This document shows, piece by piece, positions 8,054-16,293 of a DNA stretch of 64,000 nucleotides. Origin of the DNA: BOG-908 sp963795825. Lineage in GTDB: Bacteria; Pseudomonadota; Alphaproteobacteria; Acetobacterales; Acetobacteraceae. The notes beneath the pieces are model-generated. The model did no database searches, was not told where the DNA came from, and worked only from the letters and a program-made list of their open reading frames with translations. Location of the stretch: the NCBI GenBank assembly GCA_963795825.1, contig CAWCIW010000005.1:868001-932000 (forward strand), read 5' to 3'. The position numbers and the translations under genes are program-made. Positions within the stretch are counted from its first letter, which is position 1; every line of letters begins with the position of its first letter.

Positions 8054-9221
8054 GCGCGTCGGGGTCGGCGAGTGCGGCCAGGATCTCCGCCGTGTGCTGG
8101 CCCAGGCGCGGCGGCGGATCGCTCACGCCAGGGCCGTCATGGGCGAACACGAAACCGGCGTTCAGCACATGGACATCCTCGCCCTCCGGCAGCCCCGGTA
8201 TGCGTATCTTCTGCTTGAGGCCGCGGGCATCGAGCTGCGCCAGGTCGCAGGCCGCGCCCACGTCGCGCACCATGCCGCAGGGCACGCCGACGGCGGACAG
8301 ACGCGCTTCCCAGTCGGCGGCGGCGCGGGTGGCGAACACCATCCCCAGCAGCGCGGTCAGCGGCTGGAAATGCGCGCGCCTGCTGCGTATGTCGAGGAAA
8401 CGCGGATCGGCCGCCAGATCGGGCCGCTCGAGCACGCGGCATAGTGCGGCATACTGGTTCTGCTGCACCACGCCGAGCGAGATCAGTTCGCCGTCGTTGC
8501 AGCGGAACAGACCGGCGGTGGGCTGCGCGCTGTAGCCGGTATTGCCGGTGCGCTCCGGCACCTCGCCCTTCACCAGATAGGGCGTTACCGCCGCGGTCAG
8601 CAGCACGATCGAGGCGTCCATCATCGCCACGTCGATATACTGGCCGCCGCCGAAACGTTCGCGCTGCAGCAGCGCCGATACCAGGGCCAGCGCGCCGAGC
8701 GTTCCGGCATAGGTGTCCACCACAGGGACACCCACGCGCACCGGCAGGCCGTCCGGCTCGCCGCTCACGCTCATCACGCCGGAAGTGGCCTGCACCACGT
8801 TGTCGATCGCCGGATAATCCCGCATCGGGCCGTTCTGGCCGTAGCCGGAAATCGAACAGTAGATGATGTCCGGCCGCAGTGCGCGCGCCGCTTCGTAGCC
8901 GAGGCCGAGACGCGTCATCACGCCGGGGCGGAAATTCTCCACCACCGCATCGGCGGTGGCGATCAGCCGGCGCGCGCTTTCGATGCCGTCTGGGGTTTTT
9001 AGATCGAGCACGACCGATTTCTTGCCGGCGTTGGCCGCGATGAACGCCGGCGACATGCCGGCATAGCGCGGGTCCGTATCGTAGTTGCGGAACAGATCGC
9101 CGCCCGGCGACTCCACCTTGATCACCTCCGCGCCGAGCAGGCGCAGGAACTGCGTGGCGAACGGGCCGGCCATCACGTGGCTGAAATCGACGACTCGCAA
9201 ACCGGCGAGTGGCTGGGGCAT
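8046..9221 (-). CDS. CaiB/BaiF family III CoA transferase (paralogue 1, catalytic Asp present), first gene of operon
   Basis: A 391-residue canonical family III CoA transferase: LAGLRVVDFSHVMAGPFATQ, EVIKVESPGGD, GKKSVVLDLKT, ENFRPGVMTRLGLGYE and GQYIDVAMMDASI with the conserved catalytic Asp. The start at 9221 has a GGAG Shine-Dalgarno six bases upstream. It leads a minus-strand operon of six overlapping genes: this transferase, two dehydratase subunits and three more paralogues. It is divergent from the TRAP transporter genes, whose solute could be the acid activated here. This paralogue is the best candidate to load the hydroxyacid with CoA. The donor and acceptor cannot be read from the sequence. 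Confidence 0.92.
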   Translation of the reverse strand: MPQPLAGLRVVDFSHVMAGPFATQFLRLLGAEVIKVESPGGDLFRNYDTDPRYAGMSPAFIAANAGKKSVVLDLKTPDGIESARRLIATADAVVENFRPGVMTRLGLGYEAARALRPDIIYCSISGYGQNGPMRDYPAIDNVVQATSGVMSVSGEPDGLPVRVGVPVVDTYAGTLGALALVSALLQRERFGGGQYIDVAMMDASIVLLTAAVTPYLVKGEVPERTGNTGYSAQPTAGLFRCNDGELISLGVVQQNQYAALCRVLERPDLAADPRFLDIRSRRAHFQPLTALLGMVFATRAAADWEARLSAVGVPCGMVRDVGAACDLAQLDARGLKQKIRIPGLPEGEDVHVLNAGFVFAHDGPGVSDPPPRLGQHTAEILAALADPDAHG

Positions 9222-9294
9222 GCAGGGCTCCGGACGATCGATGCCGCGTCTGGTTGACGCTTGGCGCAAGATGGCTGTATTTCAGAACCGTATA

Positions 9295-9331
9295 GATTGC
9301 AAACCGTCTGTTATAAAAACAAAATGCAATC
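9295..9331. promoter_or_regulatory. inverted repeat in divergent CoA-transferase/TRAP promoter region
   Basis: GATTGCA and TGCAATC are perfect 7-bp inverted arms 23 bp apart, in the AT-rich stretch between the divergent operons. The site could bind the MarR-type regulator encoded at 11501. If ATG 9324 is the dctQ start, the right arm overlaps it, so the start may be 9363 instead. Confidence 0.35.
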
Positions 9332-9917
9332 ATCGGGAGGCTGCAAGATCGAAAAGCCGGCGATGCAGGATACGCATGCGCGCTCCGCGACACAGGATGA
9401 GCATGCGCGCTCCGCGACGCCGGATACGCACGCGCGCTCCGCGACGCCGGATACGCACGCGCGCTCCGCGACGCCGGGAGTACTCGCGCGCGCCACGCTG
9501 TGGTTTGGCGGTGCTGCGCTGTTCCTCGCAGCGGCCACGGACTTCGCCAGCGTGGTCGGGCGCCATATCGGCGTGAACCTGTTCGGCTCGACGGAAATCG
9601 TGCAATTGCTGATCGTCGGCATCGTCAGCGCAGCCCTGGTTTCCGCCACGCTGCACGGCACCCACGCAGCCGTCCATCTGCTCGCGGCACGGCTCAATCC
9701 GCGCCTGAAACGCCTGCAACATCGGCTGTCCGAAGCGGTGACGGTCTGCGTGCTGCTCGCGATGCTTGCAGGCTCCGCCTATGTGTTTGTCCTGCTGCTG
9801 CCGCTCGACGAGCGCAGCGACCTGCTCGGCCTGCCGATCGCGCCGGCGCGCTGCGTCTGGTGCGTGGCGCTGATAGTGTCGGCCGCGCATTCGACGCGTC
9901 AAGCGTGGCGCCGGTGA
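9324..9917 (+). CDS. dctQ: TRAP transporter small permease DctQ with N-terminal tandem-repeat extension
   Basis: The small membrane subunit of a tripartite ATP-independent periplasmic transporter. Four hydrophobic segments (LWFGGAALFLAAATDFASVV, VQLLIVGIVSAALVSATLHG, VTVCVLLAMLAGSAYVFVLL and CVWCVALIVSAAHST) give the usual DctQ topology. Ahead of the first segment sits an unusual hydrophilic extension made of four 9-residue units of the form (Q/P)D(T/E)HARSAT. The start is uncertain (9324 or 9363) because no clear Shine-Dalgarno is visible. The partner large permease follows after 259 bp that contain a palindromic element, an unusual gap inside a transporter operon. Confidence 0.82.
   Translation: MQSSGGCKIEKPAMQDTHARSATQDEHARSATPDTHARSATPDTHARSATPGVLARATLWFGGAALFLAAATDFASVVGRHIGVNLFGSTEIVQLLIVGIVSAALVSATLHGTHAAVHLLAARLNPRLKRLQHRLSEAVTVCVLLAMLAGSAYVFVLLLPLDERSDLLGLPIAPARCVWCVALIVSAAHSTRQAWRR
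9366..9473 (+). repeat. 27-bp tandem repeat, four units, inside dctQ
   Basis: Four consecutive 27-bp units each encode (Q/P)D(T/E)HARSAT. Units 3 and 4 are identical and units 1 and 2 differ by a few bases. The period is a multiple of three, so changes in copy number would keep the frame. Confidence 0.92.
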
Positions 9918-9969
9918 GCATGGCGCCGCACGCGCCTGCGTCGCTGGTCGAGGGTGACGCATTCAGGCA

Positions 9970-10156
9970 GGCAAGAAAGCAGTCCGTTTTCGAGAAAAAG
10001 GACCAAAAAGCTTTTGCCATGATTTCTGCACCGAAGCCTACGCTGGTTCTGCCAGTCGATAGGGCTGCGGTGAGAGCCACCACCGTCGGGCAGGCGTCGG
10101 AGCAAAAGCTTTTTGGTCCTTTTTCTCGAAAAAGGACTGCTTTCTACCTTCCTGCC
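9970..10156. repeat. palindromic element copy 2 (A/A), between dctQ and dctM
   Basis: The left arm contains GTCC(G/T)TTTTCGAGAAAAAGGAC followed by CAAAAAGCTTTTGC. The right arm is its inverse, GCAAAAGCTTTTTG plus the GGTCC hairpin. The centre is a short stem-loop near CTGCCAGTCGATAG. It starts 53 bp after dctQ and ends 20 bp before dctM, so transcription must cross it if the two genes are one operon. Confidence 0.9.
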
Positions 10157-10176
10157 TTAACGCGACGCCCGCGCAC

Positions 10177-11481
10177 ATGAGCGATCAGGCGATCGGCGGC
10201 ATGGGCGTGCTGGCGCTACTCGTCCTGCTCGGCCTGGGCGTGCGCATCGGCGTGGCGCTGGTGCTCGTGGGCCTCGGCGGAATCGCGGTGCTCATCACCC
10301 CGGAAGCCGCGGTGATCCGCCTAGGCGACGTCTGCTTCGATACCGTCTCACGCTACGAACTCGGCGTTTTGCCGCTGTTCCTGCTAATGGCGCATCTGTG
10401 TTTCCAGGCCGGTGCCAGCCGCGATTTCTTCGCCGCCGCCGCCACCTTGCTCGGCCACCGGCGCGGCGGGCTGGCGCTGGCCGGCGTGGGCGCCTGCGCC
10501 GGCTTCGGGGCGATCAGCGGCTCCAGCCTGGCCACCGTGGCCACCATCGGCGCGGTCGCCCTGCCGGAGATGCGGGCCGCCGGTTACGCGCCGTCGCTGG
10601 CCGCCGGCGCCATTGCCGCCGGCGGCTCGATCGGCTCGCTGGTGCCGCCAAGTGCCGCGCTCATCGTGTTCGGCATACTTGCCGAACAGTCGATCGGCCG
10701 GCTGTTCACCGCCGCCATCGTCCCCGCGCTGACCCAGGCGCTGCTCTACATGTCCACCATCGCCGCCGTTTGCGCCTGGCGCCCGGACCACGGCCCGCGC
10801 CTGCCGCAGGCCACCTGGCGCGCCAAGCTGGCCGCCCTGGCCAGGCTGCGCGACGCGATGCTGCTGATCCTGCTCGTCATCGGCGGCATCGCGCTGGGCT
10901 GGTTCTCGCCCACCGAGGCGGCCTCCGTCGGCTGCGCCGGCGCGATTGGCTTGCTGTTGCTGCGGCGCCGCCTCACAGCCGCCGCGCTCGGCGCCGCCGT
11001 GACCGAGACGCTGCGCACGTCCGGCATGATCTACCTGGTGATCATCGGCGCGCTCACCTTTTCCACCTTCATCGCCGCCGCCCGCCTGCCCGCCACGATT
11101 GCCGGCCTCGTCACCGGCCTGCATGCCGGCCCCACGGGCCTGCTGGCGGTCATGACGCTCGTCATCCTGGCCCTCGGCACCTTTCTCGACGGACTGGCGC
11201 TGATGACGCTGGTGACGCCGATCTTCCTGCCGATCGTGCACACGGCCGGTGTCAGCCCGATCTTCTTCGGCGTGCTGCTGGTTCGCGCGATGGAAGTGGG
11301 GTTCGTGCATCCGCCGATCGGCATGAACATCTACATCATCCACGGCATCGCGCCCGATATCCCGCTGACCGCCATCTTCCGCGGCATCGTGCCCTTCCTG
11401 CTCGCCGACGCCCTGCACCTCGCCATTCTGATATTGCTGCCGGCAAGCGTATTGTGGCTGCCGCATCTGCTTGGTAGCTGA
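10177..11481 (+). CDS. dctM: TRAP transporter large permease DctM
   Basis: A 434-residue large membrane subunit of a TRAP transporter, which drives solute import with a sodium or proton gradient. About 12 hydrophobic segments are visible. Family signatures are GISGSSLATVATIGAVALPEM-like sequence after the first third, AGGSIGSLVPPSAALIVFG, the central WFSPTEAASVG, and the C-terminal HPPIGMNIYIIHG. The start at 10177 gives a normal N-terminus directly in the first membrane segment. It is followed after 19 bp by a MarR gene and then by the solute receptor. The likely solute is a small carboxylate, given the neighbouring CoA transferases. Confidence 0.93.
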   Translation: MSDQAIGGMGVLALLVLLGLGVRIGVALVLVGLGGIAVLITPEAAVIRLGDVCFDTVSRYELGVLPLFLLMAHLCFQAGASRDFFAAAATLLGHRRGGLALAGVGACAGFGAISGSSLATVATIGAVALPEMRAAGYAPSLAAGAIAAGGSIGSLVPPSAALIVFGILAEQSIGRLFTAAIVPALTQALLYMSTIAAVCAWRPDHGPRLPQATWRAKLAALARLRDAMLLILLVIGGIALGWFSPTEAASVGCAGAIGLLLLRRRLTAAALGAAVTETLRTSGMIYLVIIGALTFSTFIAAARLPATIAGLVTGLHAGPTGLLAVMTLVILALGTFLDGLALMTLVTPIFLPIVHTAGVSPIFFGVLLVRAMEVGFVHPPIGMNIYIIHGIAPDIPLTAIFRGIVPFLLADALHLAILILLPASVLWLPHLLGS

Positions 11482-11500
11482 AAACAATGAAGGATTTCCC

Positions 11501-12004
11501 ATGGCGCTCGCACGGCCGGTAAGCGAGGCCGACCCGCGGCCAACCGGCGAGCCGGCGCAGATCGACCTGGGCGCGCTGAAAAGCGGCATCGGGTTCCGCC
11601 TCAGGCGCATCCAGAACCACCTCGCCCGCACCCTGAGCAACCACCCGGCTTTCAGCGGCCGCAAGCCGGGACAATGGAGCGCGCTGGCAATCATCTCGGC
11701 CAATCCCGGGCTGTCGCAGGTGACGCTCGGCGAGGCCTGCGGGTTCGACAAGGCGATGACGGTGATGGTGGTGGACGGTCTCGAGCGCAGCGGTTGGGCG
11801 CGGCGGGAGCGCGCGCTCGACGACAGGCGGCGCAACCTGCTGTTCGTGACCGAGGACGGGAGCCGCCAGCTTGAGCTTTGGACCACGCTCGCGCTGGCCA
11901 ACGAGGCGCCGGCGCGGGATGCCTTGAGCAGCGCGGAGTTTGCTTTGCTGTCGGATCTTCTTGACCGGATCTACGACCGTTGCCTTAACCGCGATGCGGG
12001 GTGA
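11501..12004 (+). CDS. MarR-family transcriptional regulator
   Basis: A 167-residue winged helix-turn-helix regulator. The recognition region is LSQVTLGEACGFDKAMTVMV and the wing carries the typical ARRERALDDRRRNLLFVTEDG pattern (ALDDRR..L). The ATG at 11501 follows AAGGA with six bases between; the upstream open frame from 11471 overlaps dctM and is not needed. MarR proteins usually repress nearby genes until a phenolic or carboxylic ligand binds. It sits inside the TRAP cluster and next to the CoA-transferase/dehydratase operon, so these are the likely targets. That link is inference. Confidence 0.9.
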   Translation: MALARPVSEADPRPTGEPAQIDLGALKSGIGFRLRRIQNHLARTLSNHPAFSGRKPGQWSALAIISANPGLSQVTLGEACGFDKAMTVMVVDGLERSGWARRERALDDRRRNLLFVTEDGSRQLELWTTLALANEAPARDALSSAEFALLSDLLDRIYDRCLNRDAG

Positions 12005-12010
12005 GCGCGT

Positions 12011-12192
12011 GCAAGCAAGAAAGCAGTCCTTTTTCGAGAAAAAGGACCAAAAAGCTTTTATCCCGACGCCTGCCCGACGGCATCATTTTATTCTGCAAGT
12101 GTACGCGCTTGCAGAAGCAGCGTGGCGCTCCGTGCAGGCGTCGGAGCAAAAGCTTTTTGGTCCTTTTTCTCGAAAAAGGACTACTTTCTTCC
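12011..12192. repeat. palindromic element copy 3 (A/A), between marR and dctP
   Basis: Full element starting 6 bp after the marR stop. The centre CTGCAAGTGTACGCGCTTGCAG is a perfect 7-bp stem. The right arm overlaps the coding start of dctP: the GTG at 12132 is the GTGCAGGCG of the arm and the hairpin encodes residues 6-17 of the signal peptide. Confidence 0.92.
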
Positions 12193-13202
12193 TACTCGCC
12201 TTACTCGGTGCCGCACCCGCCACCGCCGCCCCGATCGTGCTGCGCTACGCCAGCCCCTACCCCTCCACGCACCCGTTCAGCCGCGCCGACCTCGTCTGGA
12301 TCGCCTGGATAGAATCCAAATCCGCCGGCCGGCTGCGTATCGAGCCGTTCTGGGGCGGCATGCTGATGAGCACCCCGGAGAGCGTTCTCGAACTCGCGCA
12401 CGGCATGGCGGATATCGCCACCGTGCTGCCGATCTATAGCAACGCCGGCGCGCAGGCGATCAAGCTGCAGGCGAGTTTTTATGCAGGCGCCGATACCCCG
12501 GAGATGCAGACCACCGTCTATGCCTGCCTGCGCCGGCAATTTCCCGTATTGGACGCCGAGCTGGCCGGCACGCATCTGCTCGCCGTGCAGGGCGGCGCGC
12601 AAGGCCACGTGCTGACACGCACCCGGCCGATACACACGCTCGCCGATCTACGTGGCCTGCGCATTCGCGTTCCGAGCGAACTGGTGCCGGACATGCGCGC
12701 GCTGGGCGCCGATCCGGTGACGATGGCAATGGGCGAGGTGTATTCCGCCTTGTCGAAGGGCAGCATAGACGGCGTGGTAGCGCCTGCCGACACGATGCTG
12801 TCGTTGCATTTCAGCGAAGTGGCACCCTATTTCAGCGGCCTGGCGTTTCCGCGCGGCGCCTATCCGGCACGCGCGATCTCGGACCGCAGCTGGAACAGGC
12901 TGCCGCACGACTTGCAGCAGCTCCTTGCCGATTCCCAGCCGGTGTGGGAGCAGGCGCTGGCAACCAGCGTCACCCAGGCGGCACAGACGGGCTATGCGTT
13001 CGGCCTGGCGCATGGCGAGACGATGCTGCCCTCCGATCCCACGGCGCAGCACGATCTTCTCGCATTGTATGACCGCGAGAACCGCCTGCTCGTTGCGCGC
13101 AAGGATGCGAGCCAGCCTTACGCCTCCGCAATGTATGATGCGGCGCACCAGGCGATCGACCGGCTGCTGGCCGGCGCGCAGCCTTGCCCTGCAGAAAAGT
13201 AG
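12132..13202 (+). CDS. dctP: TRAP transporter solute-binding protein DctP with repeat-encoded start
   Basis: A periplasmic receptor for a TRAP transporter, 356 residues from GTG 12132. The mature part begins near APIVLRYASPYPSTHPF. It has the DctP core GLRIRVPSE, DPVTMAMGEVYSALSKG and DGVVAPADTML, including the Arg that usually binds the solute carboxylate. No ATG, GTG or TTG in this frame lies between 12132 and the mature protein. The start therefore falls in the palindromic element, giving the signal peptide MQASEQKLFGPFSRKR plus TTFFLLALLGAAPATAA. This is a good export signal with a basic n-region, a hydrophobic core and an Ala-x-Ala site. It completes the dctQ-dctM system. Confidence 0.88.
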   Translation: MQASEQKLFGPFSRKRTTFFLLALLGAAPATAAPIVLRYASPYPSTHPFSRADLVWIAWIESKSAGRLRIEPFWGGMLMSTPESVLELAHGMADIATVLPIYSNAGAQAIKLQASFYAGADTPEMQTTVYACLRRQFPVLDAELAGTHLLAVQGGAQGHVLTRTRPIHTLADLRGLRIRVPSELVPDMRALGADPVTMAMGEVYSALSKGSIDGVVAPADTMLSLHFSEVAPYFSGLAFPRGAYPARAISDRSWNRLPHDLQQLLADSQPVWEQALATSVTQAAQTGYAFGLAHGETMLPSDPTAQHDLLALYDRENRLLVARKDASQPYASAMYDAAHQAIDRLLAGAQPCPAEK

Positions 13203-13208
13203 TTTTTG

Positions 13209-13235
13209 TTGACAACCATCTCTTGACGGTATGAT
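13209..13235 (+). promoter_or_regulatory. possible sigma-70 promoter upstream of TonB receptor
   Basis: TTGACA at 13209 and TATGAT at 13230 are separated by 15 bp, about two less than optimal. They precede the receptor start by 64 bp. It is the only AT-rich promoter-like match in this gap. Confidence 0.4.
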
Positions 13236-13298
13236 CGTTACTTTCTACCGTTCCTGAAAAGACCGGCCAACGAGCACGGTTGTTGAGGGGACGCGGAA

Positions 13299-16046
13299 AT
13301 GATCAAGTCAGGTGCTCGCCGGCGGCTGGGCAACAGGAATTTAGGCTACCGCGCAGGGCTTGCCGCGGGCACAGCGTGGATCGCGCTCGGCACCGCCCAG
13401 AGTTTCGCGCAAACCGCGCCCGCCAGCGTCGCGGTGCCGACCGCCACCACCACCGCGGTGCCAGCGCCGGCCGGCGCGGCCGAGCTCACCCCGGTGCCGA
13501 AAGTCCAGCAGAATATCGAGGAAGTTACCGTCACGGGCAGCCGCATACGCGGCGTGGCACCCGTCGGATCTACGCTGATCGGCGTCTCGCAGAAAGATAT
13601 CCAGGACACCGGCGCCGTCACCGTGACGGACGCGCTGCAGAGCGTGCCGCAGATTAGCAATCTCGGCATTTCGGACACCTCGCGCGTATCCTCGGGCGGC
13701 GCAGGAAATATCAGTTACGCCTCCGGCATCAACATACGCGGTATCGGCCCGTATGCGACGCTGACGCTGTTCGACGGCCATCGCCTGGTGCAGTCCGGCC
13801 CGTCCGGCGGCCTGCCCGATCCCAATGCCATTCCGCTGCTTATGCTGAGCCGCATCGAGCTGATCCCTGACGGCGCCTCGGCAATCTACGGGTCGGACGC
13901 TGTCGCCGGCGTGGCCAACCTGATACCGAAACGCAATGCCGACGATGTAGAGCTTCTCGCCCGCTACGGCGTGGCCGACAGTTATTCCGAACACATCATC
14001 GATGCCGAGTTCGCCCATAGATGGGATACCGGCCAGTTCACCCTCGTGCTCGAAGACAACCAGCACGACGCGCTGAACGGCGCCAATCGCAGCTTCTTCG
14101 GCGCCAACCTCACCTCGCGCGGCGGCAACGATTTCCGTTCGCCCAATTGCAGCCCCGCGAATATTCTCGTGGGCGACACCAGCTACGCCCTGCCCGGTCT
14201 GCAACCCAATACGCAGAATCGCTGCGACAACGGCAAGACCCAGGATCTCATCCCGCGGCAGGAACGCAACAACGCCGCCTTCACCATCGACCAGAAGATC
14301 ACTGACTGGCTCAGCGCCTTCGGCGACGGCCTGGTCTCGCAACGCTTCTTCGGCTACCAGACCGGCACACCCAATGCGATGCTGCCGGTAACCCCGGGCA
14401 ACCCATATTACATCGCACCGCCAGGCACCCCGCCCGGCTTCCAGCAGGTGCAGACCAATTTCCGCAACGCGCCCGCGCAAGGCTCTGACGGGCGCGAGCG
14501 GCTGGACCAGTTCACCGCCGGCCTCACCGCCAGCCTGCCGTATGGTTTCCGCCTGACCGGGGACTACACCTATGGCGAAGACACCGGCTATTCCAGCCAG
14601 ACCACCGGGCTGAACAACGGCGCGCTGTTCGGCGCGCTCGCCAGCACGGACCCGCGCACCGCGCTTAATCCTTACGGCGCAAGCCTGAACCCCAGGCTGA
14701 ACAGCCAGATCTTCAACGAGATCTTCTACGCGCCGGGCACCAACCGCCTGCAGGAGGGCGAGCTCAAACTCGACGGCCCGATCTACAAGCTTCCCGCCGG
14801 CGAGGCGCGTATCGCGCTCGGCTCGGAATACGATTACCAGTCGCTGCACACAGGCTTTACCAACGGCACGTCCGACTCGCTGCACAGCTCGCGCATCTTC
14901 GCCAGCCAGCAGGTGCACGCGCTCTATGGCGAGCTCTACATCCCGGTCTTCGGCCAGGACCTGACGCTGCCTTTCGTGCGCAAGCTCGATATCGATGTCG
15001 CCGGCCGCTACGAGAACTATAACAATCTCGGCTCAACCACGAACCCCAAGGTCGGCGTGAACTGGGTGCCTGTCGACGGCCTCACCATTCACGGCAGCTA
15101 CGGCACCTCGTTCCGTGCGCCGAATCTGTCGGCCATACACGGCGCGCTGAACGCGCTCTTCGTGCAGCCTTACGCCACGCCGAACGGCGTCGTCGAAGGC
15201 GTCACGCTGTCCGGCCTGCAGCAGGGCAACCCGCTGCATCCTGAGACCGCGAAAACGTTCTCCGTCGGCGCGGACTGGCGGCCGGATTTTTATCCGAACC
15301 TGAAGCTCGCGGTGAACTACTTCAACATCGACTACGAGAACCAGATCTCGCAATACCTTTCGGACCTGACGTTGCTGTCCAGCCCGCAACGCCAGGCGGA
15401 ATTCGCCTCGATCATCCATACCGGGGCCGCCGCACAGGCGCTGATCAAGCAATATGTGGCGCTGGGCTATCCGGTGCTCGGCGTGCTGCCCACCTCGCCG
15501 CAATTCTTCATCGAAGGCCAGAACATCAATCTCGGGAAAACGCTTACCGACGGCCTGGATCTCTCCGGCTCGCTGCGCCTGCCCACCAACGGCTACGGCA
15601 CTTTCACTTTGGGCGCCACCGCCACCTATTTCCTCGATTACCAGGTGGCCGTCACACCCACGGCGCCGCTGGAGAACCAGGCCAACAACATCTTCAACCC
15701 GCTGCGCTTCCACATGCGCGACAGCATCGAGTGGCGCGTCGGCGCGTTCGATGGCATCGTCTTCGTCAATCTCGAGAACGGCTACAACAATAACACCGTG
15801 GCGCCGGTGCAGCGGGTCGATGCCTACGCCACCGTCGATTTGCATCTCTCCTACAATCTCGGCGAGCGCTATCCGAACTCCTGGCTGAAGGGCACCGCCC
15901 TTTCGCTGGATGTGCAGAACCTGCTCGATTCCGACCCGCCTTTCGTCAATGTTGCAGAGAATGCCAATGGCGGCGGCGGTTATGATCCGACCGTCACCAA
16001 TCCGATCGGCCGTTTGGTCGCCTTTAGCCTCGACAAGCGGTTCTGA
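13299..16046 (+). CDS. TonB-dependent outer-membrane receptor
   Basis: A 915-residue outer-membrane receptor that imports a large or scarce substrate with energy from TonB. A signal peptide (residues 1 to about 38, ending AQSFAQ) is followed by an Ala/Pro-rich linker, the TonB-box-like EEVTVTGSRI, and the plug with NIRGIGPYATLTLFDG and ASAIYGSDAVAGV. The long beta-barrel ends in the terminal aromatic pattern of outer-membrane proteins (LDKRF). A GAGGGG Shine-Dalgarno lies ahead of ATG 13299. It leads a plus-strand group of secreted esterase-type hydrolases, so the cargo is probably a plant-derived ester or its oligosaccharide. The cargo is inferred from context only. Confidence 0.93.
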   Translation: MIKSGARRRLGNRNLGYRAGLAAGTAWIALGTAQSFAQTAPASVAVPTATTTAVPAPAGAAELTPVPKVQQNIEEVTVTGSRIRGVAPVGSTLIGVSQKDIQDTGAVTVTDALQSVPQISNLGISDTSRVSSGGAGNISYASGINIRGIGPYATLTLFDGHRLVQSGPSGGLPDPNAIPLLMLSRIELIPDGASAIYGSDAVAGVANLIPKRNADDVELLARYGVADSYSEHIIDAEFAHRWDTGQFTLVLEDNQHDALNGANRSFFGANLTSRGGNDFRSPNCSPANILVGDTSYALPGLQPNTQNRCDNGKTQDLIPRQERNNAAFTIDQKITDWLSAFGDGLVSQRFFGYQTGTPNAMLPVTPGNPYYIAPPGTPPGFQQVQTNFRNAPAQGSDGRERLDQFTAGLTASLPYGFRLTGDYTYGEDTGYSSQTTGLNNGALFGALASTDPRTALNPYGASLNPRLNSQIFNEIFYAPGTNRLQEGELKLDGPIYKLPAGEARIALGSEYDYQSLHTGFTNGTSDSLHSSRIFASQQVHALYGELYIPVFGQDLTLPFVRKLDIDVAGRYENYNNLGSTTNPKVGVNWVPVDGLTIHGSYGTSFRAPNLSAIHGALNALFVQPYATPNGVVEGVTLSGLQQGNPLHPETAKTFSVGADWRPDFYPNLKLAVNYFNIDYENQISQYLSDLTLLSSPQRQAEFASIIHTGAAAQALIKQYVALGYPVLGVLPTSPQFFIEGQNINLGKTLTDGLDLSGSLRLPTNGYGTFTLGATATYFLDYQVAVTPTAPLENQANNIFNPLRFHMRDSIEWRVGAFDGIVFVNLENGYNNNTVAPVQRVDAYATVDLHLSYNLGERYPNSWLKGTALSLDVQNLLDSDPPFVNVAENANGGGGYDPTVTNPIGRLVAFSLDKRF

Positions 16047-16080
16047 TCTTCACGGTGGTGACAATGGAGTTGTCAGGGAA

Positions 16081-16264
16081 GCAAGAAAGTAGTCCTTTTT
16101 CGAGAAAAAGGACCAAAAAGCTTTTGCTCCGACGCCTGCATCGACGCCTTCGCTCATTCTGCCAGTCGATACGCTTGCAGATACGGCCGCCATTGTCGTG
16201 CAGGCGTCATGGCAAAAGCTTTTTGGTCCTTTTTCTCGAAAAAGGACTGCTGTCTTCCTTGCTG
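16081..16264. repeat. palindromic element copy 4 (A/A), TonB receptor to hydrolase
   Basis: Full element with the CTGCCAGTCGATACGCTTGC centre. It begins 34 bp after the receptor stop. The right arm is open in the frame of the downstream hydrolase (QASWQKLFGPFSRKRT), but that gene has its own ATG at 16294. Confidence 0.92.
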
Positions 16265-16293
16265 CCCGACGCAGCCTCAAACGGTACGAGACG

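Noticed and set aside
9366..9473. Possible CRISPR array from regularly spaced 27-bp repeats
   Set aside because: The units are directly adjacent with no unique spacers, lie in frame inside dctQ, and no cas gene is present.
9960..10160. Short open frames across the palindromic elements encoding KKDQKAF- or SFFSKKDCFL-like peptides
   Set aside because: The same peptides appear at every copy, in several frames and on both strands, as expected from translating a palindrome. Except for the dctP and S15 N-termini, they have no downstream protein or ribosome binding site.
13230..13270. Rho-independent terminator for dctP
   Set aside because: No GC hairpin followed by a T-run is present there; the motif looks like a promoter instead.
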